From Brachyhypopomus gauderio (lineage: Eukaryota > Chordata > Actinopteri > Gymnotiformes > Hypopomidae): DNA of 64,000 nt. Below the pieces are notes generated by a model that saw only the letters and a program-made list of their open reading frames with translations, had not been told where the DNA came from and ran no database searches. Positions 1-14,873 of this stretch are shown here, in pieces. The stretch's first letter is position 1. Every line of letters starts with the position of its first letter. The stretch lies in NCBI RefSeq assembly GCF_052324685.1, contig NC_135214.1:27415739-27479738 (forward strand). Reading direction: 5' to 3'. Position numbers and translations under genes: made by a program.

Positions 1-40
1 ACTGTCTCTCACTGAGAGGTGATTGGTCAGCCAGTGCCCC

Positions 41-968
41 TCAGGAGCTCCTGTCCTTCAGCATGGTGTACTCGTTCAACCCCGAGGTCCCGGCCGAACG
101 GTCCTCCAAGGCCGTGCGACGCACGTCGCAGGTGAGCCGGTCGAAGCGGCGGAGGAAGTGGATGATGACGGCGAGGAGGAGGGCCTGCACAACGATGAAG
201 AAGAACAAGCTGATCTGGGAGGCCAAGGCCAGGTCACACAGCCAGTAGCGACAGGAGTTAAGCACCTCCTCCTCAGTGAGGTATACCACTAGCCTCCCCT
301 GCAGGTTGGGAGGGGAACTGCAGCTGACATTCCTATAATGAGAAATAAACGTACAGAATAATAAAGTAAGAACTGGCAGGAAATGAAAGGACATCTCTCA
401 TTTTTTCCCCAGTTGGTGAAGTGCAATATTGTATGTTATTCTGTATATAAAGTTGGCAGATACCAGATTACTTTTACATTTCTTAAGGAACAATAAAAGT
501 AATTCATAGTCTAAGAAAGCACTTGGTCACTTACTGATTTTACATTTGCTGTAGTTTTGTTAGCAGAAGCTTCATAGCTATGTAGATAATTTACAACATC
601 AGTGGGTTTCAGTTCACACACACTCGTACACACACTTGCCTTATCAGTGCATCGTTGGTCTGTTTCAGCAGCCATGCCCGCAGATAGAGCACAGCACAGT
701 CACACGCCCATGGGTTGCCGTGCAGAGTGACCCGGCGCAGGGTCACGCTGTCCAGCATCCCCACGGGCAGAGCCGTCAGGTGGTTGCCGTGGAGCCGGAG
801 CTCCGTCACACCCGGCGGGAAGGCCGACGGGAGCGTGGCGACGGTCAGGGCGCGAGCGCTACAGTCCACCGTGTTGGCGATGCAGGAGCAGGGTCGTGGG
901 CAGGCCTCGCCCGTGCACGGTCCCAGCACGCAGAGGACGACCAGCAGGACAGGAAGCGCACGCTTCAT
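41..968 (-). CDS. gp1bb: Platelet glycoprotein Ib beta chain, complete, two coding exons
   Basis: Membrane subunit of the GPIb-IX-V receptor for von Willebrand factor on platelets/thrombocytes. Coding exons are 640-968 (329 nt) and 41-332 (292 nt), giving 206 residues, the same length as human GP1BB. Visible in order: signal peptide about 1-20; LRRNT with a CPRPCSC cysteine cluster near 23-36; one leucine-rich repeat (PPGVTELRLHGNHLTALP); LRRCT starting NPWACDC; an NVS glycosylation sequon at 111; two juxtamembrane cysteines (137, 142) in the region that links to GPIb alpha; a single transmembrane helix at about 150-170; and a short basic cytoplasmic tail. The reading frame is kept across the intron only if the donor is AG|GCAAGT, a GC-AG intron. 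A splice acceptor at 981/982 lies 13 bases upstream of the ATG, which implies an untranslated first exon. Septin5 lies immediately upstream on the same strand, as in human. Identification is secure; the GC donor is inferred from frame. Confidence 0.93.
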
Positions 969-1733
969 CCCAGCACACTCGCTACAAGACAGGAGGGGGT
1001 CACGCAGAGGGGGTCACGTAACACGACGAACGTTAATTCCAATGAAATATGGTATGTCACAGTTCATAGATACAGGCAGACGTGCTGTGTACTGATATGA
1101 ATGCTTGTTTGTATGTGACAAAAATAGATCAAACTATAGTTGGAGGTTCACTGGGATTGTACATCGAGTTCCAGTATACTGGGAAAAGGGGAAAGGAAGG
1201 AGTGTGAGAGGCAGAGATAAAGAGGAGGGAGGCCGTCTGGCCGGAAACCAGGGACGGAACATTGGAAAAATTACTGGTGATATTGCAGTATTACTCGTGA
1301 TATTTCAGTAATTTGACATTTTGTCTGTGCAATCCCTTCTGCCACATTAATTTCTCTTTATTTCTCCATTCCAACATCAAAGTGATTGCAAAAGTGGAAT
1401 AACAAATTTAATTGTGGTCAATTTTCCACACAATTTGCTAAAGTCTTTTAATCATTCTTTAATGATGCTTTCATAATTTTGATGAATATATAAAATGTTT
1501 CCACAACACATCAAATGGAACAAATAAACACAGCACACTACAGAATCTCCAACATACATGGAAGCACATGGTGACCATGGACAGCACAGTAGTACTAGAA
1601 TAGTCTGTAAACTCTACCATAAAGCTTTAGGACTAAAAGCCTAAAAGCTGTTTTTATAAGGACAGTACTAGAATCTTCCCTCCCTGCTCATGTAGTATAT
1701 AGAGGTCTATGGACAAGTAAAGGAGCATCTTAC

Positions 1734-1840
1734 CAGTGTAATGAATGTCTTCTCTGCATAGCGGCTCTACCGAAGAATCGTCTTCTCTCACACCAGTGAC
1801 GGGACGTCTGGAGACACAGCTGGGGAAGACTGATAAGTCA
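1734..1840 (-). promoter_or_regulatory. Candidate gp1bb untranslated first exon and GATA-type promoter
   Basis: On the minus strand a good splice donor (CACTG|GTAAGATG) ends at 1734, upstream of the gp1bb acceptor at 981. About 100 bases further upstream is a GATA motif (TGATAAG, read on the plus strand at 1831) beside a GGAAG ETS-like core. The human GP1BB promoter depends on a GATA element, and a mutation of it causes Bernard-Soulier syndrome. The arrangement is therefore plausible, but the transcription start is not visible and the call rests on motif positions only. Confidence 0.35.
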
Positions 1841-2055
1841 CCACCACAAAAAAAAAACACATTCACTCCTCCCCCTCGGGGCACACGCAAGAGAGGACAT
1901 TGGGCAGAACTTGGGTGGTATGCACTTGGAATTAAACTCAAACTCACAGGTGTGTTGTGAATACTGAAAGTGGATTTCGGAAGAGAGCATGTTGAGTGCA
2001 TGTATACAAACCTGTATAAGAACAACGTAGAGGCCAACAGTCTGAATTAAGGGTG

Positions 2056-2061
2056 TTTATT
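2056..2061 (-). promoter_or_regulatory. Candidate septin5 polyadenylation signal (AATAAA)
   Basis: This is the only canonical AATAAA I found on the minus strand between the septin5 stop codon (2756) and the candidate gp1bb leader exon. It would give a 3' untranslated region of about 0.7 kb. Weak evidence: motif and position only. Confidence 0.35.
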
Positions 2062-2164
2062 CATAATAACAACCTGCATGATAATTCTACATTCACTGAG
2101 AACTAGCACTGTAAAAAGCCAAGAGTGCAGTAAGCAGCTTACAGCAATAAAAACTACATTTCCT

Positions 2165-2201
<37 letters not shown>

Positions 2202-2755
2202 ACACACACACATACACATGTGCATACACACAGAGACAAGCACACATGTGCATACACCCATGCACGCACACACACACAAACACACATACACACACACACA
2301 CGGTCAATCAACAGTCCAGGCCTATATTCATACCAATGTTTTGGCTATAACAGCATTACAAAACACCTCACACGCACTCCTCTACTTAGGCAATAAAAAA
2401 TCAAGTCAATATAAATTAGATACATCTAAAAGTCCATTTAATTTAAGTTAATATCATATTTCCAACATTAGCCATAGTCACGCTGGCATAAACACACATG
2501 ACACATAAATAGATGCATCACATCTGTACTTGGAAGGTAAGAGCTTCAAAGCGCCAAGCAAATCACTCCACAAGTCTACAGTGTACGAGTCCCTCCCTGT
2601 CTGCTGTAAGAACCCCGGGTCTATCATACATATAGGGCCACTCATTCACATGTAAGAGTATAGATCTGGATCAGTATAAGGTTTGCAGTAGATTTCTTCA
2701 TTAGGGTACGTTTGCATATGTGCGTGTGGTCAGGGTAGAACGCCCCTCCGCGTCA

Positions 2756-7234
<4,479 letters not shown>

Positions 7235-7260
7235 GCCACCCTCAGCCCAGGAACACCTCA

Positions 7261-7663
7261 AACCTCCGCCGTCTACTCCACAAACCCTCTCTCTCGCTCT
7301 CTCTCACTTTGCTCTCCTCTCTCTCTCTCTTTTCCTCTCTCGCTCTCTCGCTCTCTCCCTCCGCTCGCCCCCGTGGCCAGCGGCGGAGTACGTGGCGGTG
7401 TCTCCTTGTCCGGACAGGTAGGTAGAGGAATTCTGGTGCGAACGCGGAGGGAGACGAGGGGGGTGCAAAAGGAAAAGCAGAGGAGAGAAGGGGAGAGGAG
7501 GAGAGAGGGGGAGAGGAGGAGAGAGGGAGGGAAGACGAGGAGGCGACTTCACCACAGGAAAGGGGAGGGGAGAAAATGGGGGACTAAAGAGCACTCATTC
7601 ATTCATGCACTCATTCATTCATGCACTCATTCATTCATGCACTCATTCATTCATGCACTCATT
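7261..7663. repeat. Pyrimidine/purine tract and 16-bp tandem repeat upstream of septin5
   Basis: A CT-rich run (about 7261-7360) and a GA-rich run (about 7440-7580) lie just upstream of the septin5 ATG. They are followed by about 4.5 copies of a 16-base unit (ACTCATTCATTCATGC) at 7591-7663. No gene seen. Confidence 0.85.
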
Positions 7664-8487
7664 CCTCCCTCTCTTTTTCCACAGCAAATAAACAGAGAGT
7701 GGGGCTGAGGTGCAGGGAACTCTGAGGGCGTGTGCCAGTGTGTGTATGTGTGTGTGTGAGTGTTACTACATTTAGTACGCCTGGAGTCCCACCCTTCCTG
7801 TCAGTGCTACCCTCTGTACCACACAGACGTCAGGCACATCTGTTGGCTTACCAGCAAGAGTAATGAAACAGCAAGGAGTGATGATGCTCTGGTCTTTTAA
7901 AATTAACCTTTTAAAATGAATTCTCTAATATAGCACAACTATACAACATTTTAACAGCTTCAGGGTTTTGGTTCACAGTTTACAGAATTAATTGATAATT
8001 CCTCATATTCCTGACTATCACCCACTCACTTTGACCTAGTCTGGATATAGTGTGGCATATAAGACAGAGATGAAACTAGTCACAGTAGGACTGCAACACT
8101 CCTGAGAACCTATAGAGGGCGTATGTGCCTTTAGAGAGACCAGGCACTCATTAGCATTCCTGCCACAGCAAACTGTGAAAGGATAAAAATTCTGCATGAA
8201 TAAAATGAATATGATCTAAGATGGCTGGGGCCATAATGACTCTCAATCAACCAGCAAGCTGTGTGAAATGAACAGACACAGACATAACGGGCAGCTATGG
8301 CCTGCAGCTCCGTGGCCCCTGACCTACATGTGAGCTAGCAGCAGTGTAGATCCCCGTGGCTTGAGCCGTGATGGCAAACCTAAAACACTGGCTCATTCAT
8401 TGGAATGAATATTAGCACCATGGATTCTGATATACTGCCAGTCAGCGAACAAGTGAATGAATCTATGATAGATTGATTGTAGTGAGA

Positions 8488-8489
<2 letters not shown>

Positions 8490-8584
<95 letters not shown>
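8490..8584. repeat. (GT)n microsatellite
   Basis: A nearly perfect GT run of about 95 bases. Confidence 0.97.
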
Positions 8585-8585
<1 letters not shown>

Positions 8586-9734
8586 GGGGGAGCAGGGTAA
8601 AAGCTGATCAGGTCAAGTGGAGCAAACCTCAGTAAACCTCAGCTGCTCCTAGTGATGTGAGCATGTGTGTGTCGGCGATGGTGTGCTACGGGATTTTGCA
8701 GGGAAGAGAGCTGATGTTGCGTAGGGGGGATGGGTATTGCTCATCTTGAAGCACATCTGCCTACTAACATCAGATCTGACGCTGAGAGGCTCTCTCTAAG
8801 AGCACCACTCACATCCAACCACATCCTCATGAATGAGCTCCACCTCCACCCTGGAACTTCATGTCTGCACCACGTCGTTCCACCAGCATGAGCGCTGATT
8901 GTGAGGGCAGGACGGGGGTGGTCGGGGACTCTGGGGCTTTTTAGGACCAGAGAAGATGAGAGGAAAGGAAAAGAGAAGAAGAGAAGACAGGCACATATCA
9001 GAAGGGGGGGGGGTGTTCTCCTGAATAGAGAGCAGATGTCCCAGAGCGACACAATAGGGAGTGCTCTGCCTCTCCTAAAACACACTCGCCCTCACACCAT
9101 CCAGCTGCCACCCCCGTACACCAGCTGGGATCCCACACACACACGCATGCATGCACACACTTGCAATTTTAGTGCTAAGTGTGATGGGGGGGGGTATACA
9201 GGGATCACATTTATTGCTTTACTGCTCACTCTCACAGATCTAAATGAGGGCCCTTTTCATTTTTTAAATATCTTAGGAAGTGTACAGTGATGTGTCCACT
9301 CCTGTGTACTGATACAGGTCACCAATTCAAACCATGACCTACAACAAGCTCGTCTGCCAAACATAATATGTGGCTCCCGGTGCATTGCTTATTACTGACA
9401 TCATCTGATGACATCATGACTAGGGAGAGGATGGAGGGATGAAAATGATTTTAAAGGAGAAGCTAGTGATAAGACCACAAGCGTATTTTCATCATATCTC
9501 AGGATTTGAAGATCAAACTTCAGACAGCCTTTGATACAATATTATTACCATATATTATAAGGAACATGGATATATGATAGATATATTGAGATAAAATGAT
9601 ATGAAGGGGGCTGTGTATGTGGTGTAACAGTGTAACAATAACATACTATTGTCACAAATACCTACTACAGAAACAGACTAAACTCAGGCTCAAAGTACAA
9701 TCTGTTACACCTTTGCTTAATAGTGGTGTTATGG

Positions 9735-9845
9735 CATGGGCAGAGGAGAGGTTAGAGGAAGGGAGGAGAGAAGAGAGGAGAGGAGGAGAGGGGAGAGGAG
9801 GAGAGGGAAGGAAATAAGAGAGAAAAAGGAGGGGAGGAGAGAAGA
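9735..9845. repeat. GA-rich purine tract
   Basis: About 110 bases of GAGGAGAGGA-type sequence on the plus strand, directly before the 22-bp minisatellite. Confidence 0.85.
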
Positions 9846-9887
9846 ATAAATCACGTTCACTATGGAGCCCAAACAGACCAACATACT

Positions 9888-10340
9888 CACACAAACACAA
9901 CATAAACATGGAACACACAGCACAAACATGGAACACACACAGAACAAACAGGGAACACACAGAACAAACATGGTATACACACAGCACAAACACAGCACAA
10001 ACAGGGAACACACAGAACAAACACAGCACAAACATGGAACACACACAGCACAAACAGGGAACACACAGAACAAACACAGCACAAACATGGAACACACACA
10101 GCACAAACACAGCACAAATATAGAACACACACAGCACAAACAGGGAACACACAGAACAAACATGGTACACAGCACAAACAGGGAACACACAGAACAAACA
10201 TGGTATACACACAGCACAAACAGGGAACACTTAGCACAAACATAGTACACACAGCACAAACACGGTACACACAGCACACACATGGAACACACAGCACAAA
10301 CACAGCACAAACATGGTACACACACAGCACAAATGTGGCA
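9888..10340. repeat. Minisatellite, about 22-bp unit (ACACAGCACAAACATGGAAC)
   Basis: About 20 copies of ACACAGCACAAACAxGGxACAC with alternating 14- and 22-base spacing. It produces long cysteine-rich open frames on the minus strand and threonine/asparagine-rich ones on the plus strand; these are repeat translations, not genes. Confidence 0.92.
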
Positions 10341-10449
10341 CTGACAAGCACACAAATGTCCAGTGACCTTTTAAGAGAAGCAACGAAAAACAGGGTTACT
10401 TAAATGGTATGATTCAAAATAAGTGTTGAACTTAGTCATGAGCTTAGTG

Positions 10450-10607
10450 TGAGCTGATTATTGTGAGTGTTCAGTTTAGGCATGATTAGCTGATAAACAC
10501 GAGTGTTCAGTTTAGGCATGATTAACTGATTATTAATGTGAGTGTTCAGTTTAGACATGATTAGCTGATTAATTGTGAGTGTTCAGTTTAGGCATGATTA
10601 GCTGATA
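10450..10607. repeat. Tandem repeat, about 40-45 bp, four copies
   Basis: Four successive copies of a unit containing GTGAGTGTTCAGTTTAGGCA followed by TGATTAGCTGAT. Copies differ by a few bases and small insertions in the AT-rich joint. Confidence 0.85.
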
Positions 10608-11266
10608 AACTACTGATTTGAGAGTACTACGTAGATTATACTGTTTGATGCTGTGATACACTGATACATTGGACCTTTAACATTTAGTAATTTGTAAAGC
10701 AGTAAAGGTATCTCAAAGTCAGCTCTCTACAATTTTGGGAGCCAATACAAACTAAGAACTGGAGTTCCTATCTTTTGATTCTAGTGAGAAGAGTGAGAGT
10801 TTCAATCAACAGAACTTGTCTAACTGGTTTTTAAGAAGACCAGTAAGGAGACTATTACAGTAATCAACCCTGCAATAAACAAATCATGGATGAGTTTCTC
10901 AAGATCTGGTGTTGACAAGAAAGTTCTAAACGGTTCATATTTTTGAGATCATAGAATACTAATTTAGTAACCACTTTGACAATACTGCTACAATTTAGGG
11001 CTGAGTCCATTCAAACACCAACATTATTTTCATTCAAGGGAGCTGGGATCAAGAGGTAGCTAAAACTATGTCTCTCTCATCTATGTTTCCAAATGCAAAT
11101 CCCTGCCATGTTGTCTTTATGCAGCCGCTGGAAGTGCCGTGTCATATCTGTAACATGTTCAAGTCCCTGACGTGGTGTGCCGACTGGGGCAGAGGCGCTA
11201 GGTGAAAGGGTCTAATAGAACTCTCATCTCCATAGCTGTGGTAAGATATTATTTTGTGTTGTAACA

Positions 11267-11268
<2 letters not shown>

Positions 11269-11335
<67 letters not shown>

Positions 11336-11418
11336 AGTAATGGAGAATGTACAGAACTGTCTAAATGAGTGGGTGCTGGTGCCATTCTGACTTTACGGGG
11401 ATTGAAGAGCTTGAGCAT

Positions 11419-11463
<45 letters not shown>
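11269..11463. repeat. Two (GA)n microsatellites
   Basis: GA runs at 11269-11332 and 11420-11463, separated by about 88 bases of unique sequence. Confidence 0.95.
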
Positions 11464-11466
<3 letters not shown>

Positions 11467-12199
11467 GTGTGTAGTCTGTCGGGTCACCGTCACCGCTTGG
11501 ATCTGGCAAGAGAAAAATGTCTCCTGCGTGAAGAGATAATGAGACCTGCATCTCTGTCATCTGGATTCATCAGTGAGGGTCTTTTCTCTCACGCGCCCCC
11601 TCCCTTTCTCAGTCAATCTCTGGCACTGCGTGCTTTAAGAGTTACATAATCATGTCTGAAGCAACAAAGACCACATTTTTGTAACATATGTAAACCCACA
11701 GGAATCTGCACACACAAACACACGGATGCACATAAACTATATGGTGTAGTATCCGTGCCACTGTATCAACTGTACTAATGAACATCCCTAGATTTGCTGT
11801 GATAAGGTTCTAAGGGCAGATAAGTATGGAAACATCTGCTACTTCAAACCCAAACTGGACCGGGTCATCCTATTTTTATATACCGTACAGTCCAGCATAG
11901 CGTAGTAGGACGGCTGTCACAAGGGGTGATATCTTGGCAGTGGGAGAAAAACGCATAGCCTACTCTGTGTAACCATGGCGACGGCAGCAAGGCGAGCTCT
12001 GACTTAGTGAGAACATCACTATACGGCTACCCTCATCCGAGATCATAAGGACTCCAGAGAGAGAGTACCTGCTCTTTTTCCACACTTCATAACAAGATGT
12101 AGGATGAAGTGCCTTAGAACTCACGCCATTACTGGAGTCGCACCGCCATCACCCACCACAGAGCTGGGGAGTGATGTCGGAGTAACCATCAGACAAATG

Positions 12200-13030
12200 A
12201 GCCCGAACAATCAGACAAATGAGCCCGAAAGGCGGCGTGTACGGCGGCCGTGCGACTGCTGCAGGGCGAGCTAGGATGGAGATGCTGTTAGGAGAGGGTG
12301 GGAGAGAGACGGCGCAACAGAAGGCGCGCAGAGCGACTGGTGATACCGGACCTGCTGACGGCCAAAGCGAGCAGTGCGTCAGTGCAGGTCCAGAAGAGAC
12401 AGTAAACCGGACCAGGGCTCGTTTAATTAAGAACCTACAACGCGCAACAGATCCGGTGTGGCTTTGCAGGAGAAATCAGAACTGGAAAGGCGAGCGCTGT
12501 AGCACTTATTCAGACAATTACACATTCCGCACGATTTGCAGCTTTTCATTTGTCGTTTTCGAAGTGTCAGCATAACAATAATTGTGGAGAGAGGCGATAA
12601 ACGTGCGTCTCTACAGAAATGCGTCGTGTTACCTCGCTGTCCTCTGAGGAGACGGATCAGCATCGCAGCGGGTCGCAGGAGGAGCAGGTGGGATGCAGAG
12701 CGATGCCCAAACGCGTTTGGCCAGGCACACAAACATGGAGACAGAAAGAACATTTCATCCAACGGATTTTATTATAAAGTTGGCGGCACAGCCATGAAAT
12801 AGCCCAATATGAATTATTCCATTACCCGTTTTAAAAATCCGGCTCTTGTATCGCATGTTAGCTGTCATCTTTCTCGCGATCTGCTCCTTTCGTGATGGGT
12901 TCCTGTACCGGTTGTTTCCCTTCGGGAATCCCAAAACGGGGAGTGTGTGTTGCGACAGTGCGGGAGACTCCTCCCACAGGCTGTTCTGTCCAATCACAGT
13001 CGAGCTACGCTTTTCCCAGGAAGTCAAATT
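12200..13030 (-). promoter_or_regulatory. CpG-bearing region, candidate distal septin5 promoter/leader exon
   Basis: This block is richer in G+C and CpG than its surroundings. On the minus strand it contains a strong splice donor (GACAGCGAG|GTAACA, exon edge 12633), preceded by a short open frame starting MLIRLLRGQR. Because septin5 is the next gene downstream on this strand, a distal first exon is possible. The phase would not join the septin5 second exon in frame, so it would have to be untranslated. No transcript evidence. Confidence 0.25.
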
Positions 13031-13277
13031 TATAATGTATGCTACTACGTTTATTTTAATTAAATACTAGCCTATAATTTTGAATTATAAAGTAAACGTG
13101 TGAGCGAGAGTAACCTTTGCAAACAATTTTCTACATTTGTCTTGAGGAAAAAGATCTCATACAATTTCCTTGTACAACACATAACGAAGCAGATTAATAG
13201 GCTCTTTAAAAATGTACAAGATTCACTAAATGAATTTTGATGGAAACAGATTAAACACGACTCAGAACGTTTAAACA

Positions 13278-13283
13278 TTTATT
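13278..13283 (-). promoter_or_regulatory. Candidate polyadenylation signal for the SEPT2-like gene
   Basis: AATAAA on the minus strand about 1.4 kb after the stop codon of the SEPT2-like septin. Motif and position only. Confidence 0.3.
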
Positions 13284-13466
13284 ACCCAAAATGAATACAA
13301 AAAGAGCACGAGAGTTTTAAAACAGGGTTGAGCTCTAATGTACCGATGACATGCAATTAAAAAACGAATTTGTTAATCCAGAAACGGATGTCCAAACAAC
13401 AATAATAAGGGCTAGTCCCACAACATAAACAAAACAACAAAATCAGTGTGTTTACATAACGATGTG

Positions 13467-13487
13467 GGGGGGGGGGGGGGGGGGGGA
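13467..13487. repeat. Poly-G/poly-C tract
   Basis: About 21 consecutive G on the plus strand, a likely sequencing and assembly weak point. Similar homopolymers occur at 19831-19855, 23886-23908, 28973-28988, 48405-48430, 57010-57026 and 60521-60541. Confidence 0.95.
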
Positions 13488-14677
13488 CGTGCATGTCTGG
13501 ACGGTCTGTCCAACTACGTGAACGCCTCTGTAATCTCTTGACCCTTTATCCCCGACATCTTCATCTTACTAGAAGAACTGGAAATGTGTTCAACTAAGCA
13601 GTGTCACTTAAGTACATGGTGGGTTAAAATATTTTTTTTTATTCGATATGACCACTTAAGTATTATTTTATCTAGCCTAAAATATCTGAACCGTATGTTT
13701 TACAGCATGTTAGTTGGTAGCAGCGTTTAAGTGCCGATTTTATGAAGAGCCACTGCCCTCTACTGCCAGTCTGCATGTTACAAGCGGCTAGCTGCAATAA
13801 TGAAAAATAAAGAATAAAACAAACCAAACACTGGCCGTGCCTGACTAATTGTCATTTTGTCATTTATGTATTTTCTGTAGTGACAAATTTAACATAATTT
13901 AGCAAACTGAATTTAGGGTAAAACAAACAAACAAAAAAAACTGCTACACACATACACACTCCCACACCCATGCACTCCCACACACATGCACATTATGGCA
14001 AGGGTTGCCGACATGTCTCTAGTGACCTTGAGGCTGTAAAAGTGCATCTTCTCTTAGGAGTTCATAGGACTGTAAAATCCCTCTTCTGAGCATGGAGCAC
14101 TGCAATAGTTTATACACCATGAGGCCAAACAGAGTTTGACAGTGCCCATTAACCACAATAAGTCTATGAGGCACTAATCAGGCATAACGGAGAGCAGGGA
14201 ATGGGAGTAGTATCTGACATGGGCCTATCGTCAGGAGCAGGCACTGGGCTGCACAGAACACAGTCAGACGTAAACTTTACACACATGTATAACAGCTACA
14301 AATATAATAGCACTTTATCCACGGCATTATTTGTTATGCAAGACTGATCCATGCACATTAGGAACTGTTGAAATAAATGAGCAACACCATGTATAATGCG
14401 ATATGGTAAAAAAAAATGATGATAATAATAGGTTAAGTCAACCTGATGAGTCAATATGAGCAGAACAGGAGAGTGATGGATTGAAATGATTCTGTTTGGG
14501 ACAGGGAAATAAATATGTGCTGGCATGCTAGACTTCTGAAGAGGACATATAAAGTAAATGGTGATAGTGTTTTGATGGAGCTAGTGACTCAAGATGGAAC
14601 GTTTTCTTCCTACTGCAGCTCAAAGATGGACAGAGACAGACAGGTAGACGGATGGACAGACACGGGCAGTGTCTTTC

Positions 14678-14776
14678 TCACTCATCCCCGGGCTTCATCT
14701 TCATTTGAGCCTGCATCTGAGCAATCATCTGCTGCATGCGTCTCAACTGGAGGGAGAACGAGAGAGAGATGGAGAG

Positions 14777-14873
<97 letters not shown>

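Larger units (their letters stand above)
1000..2755. other. Spacer between septin5 stop and gp1bb coding start
   Basis: No coding region is recognised. It contains the candidate gp1bb leader exon (about 1734-1830), a CA/TG microsatellite at about 2166-2300, and the septin5 3' untranslated region. The only AATAAA I see for septin5 on the minus strand is at 2056-2061, about 700 bases after its stop. In human, weak SEPT5 polyadenylation produces SEPT5-GP1BB readthrough transcripts; this short same-strand spacing would allow the same. Confidence 0.6.
7664..12150. other. Intergenic DNA between the septins, repeats only
   Basis: No exon, RNA gene or transposon recognised apart from the repeats listed separately (8490-8584, 9735-9845, 9888-10340, 10450-10607, 11269-11463). 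The stretches 7740-8460, 8590-9730 and 10620-11260 show no structure that I can name. Confidence 0.5.

Noticed and set aside
9652..10355. Cysteine-rich minus-strand frames of about 150-210 codons
   Set aside because: They follow the 22-bp minisatellite and change with its period; no signal of selection or domain.
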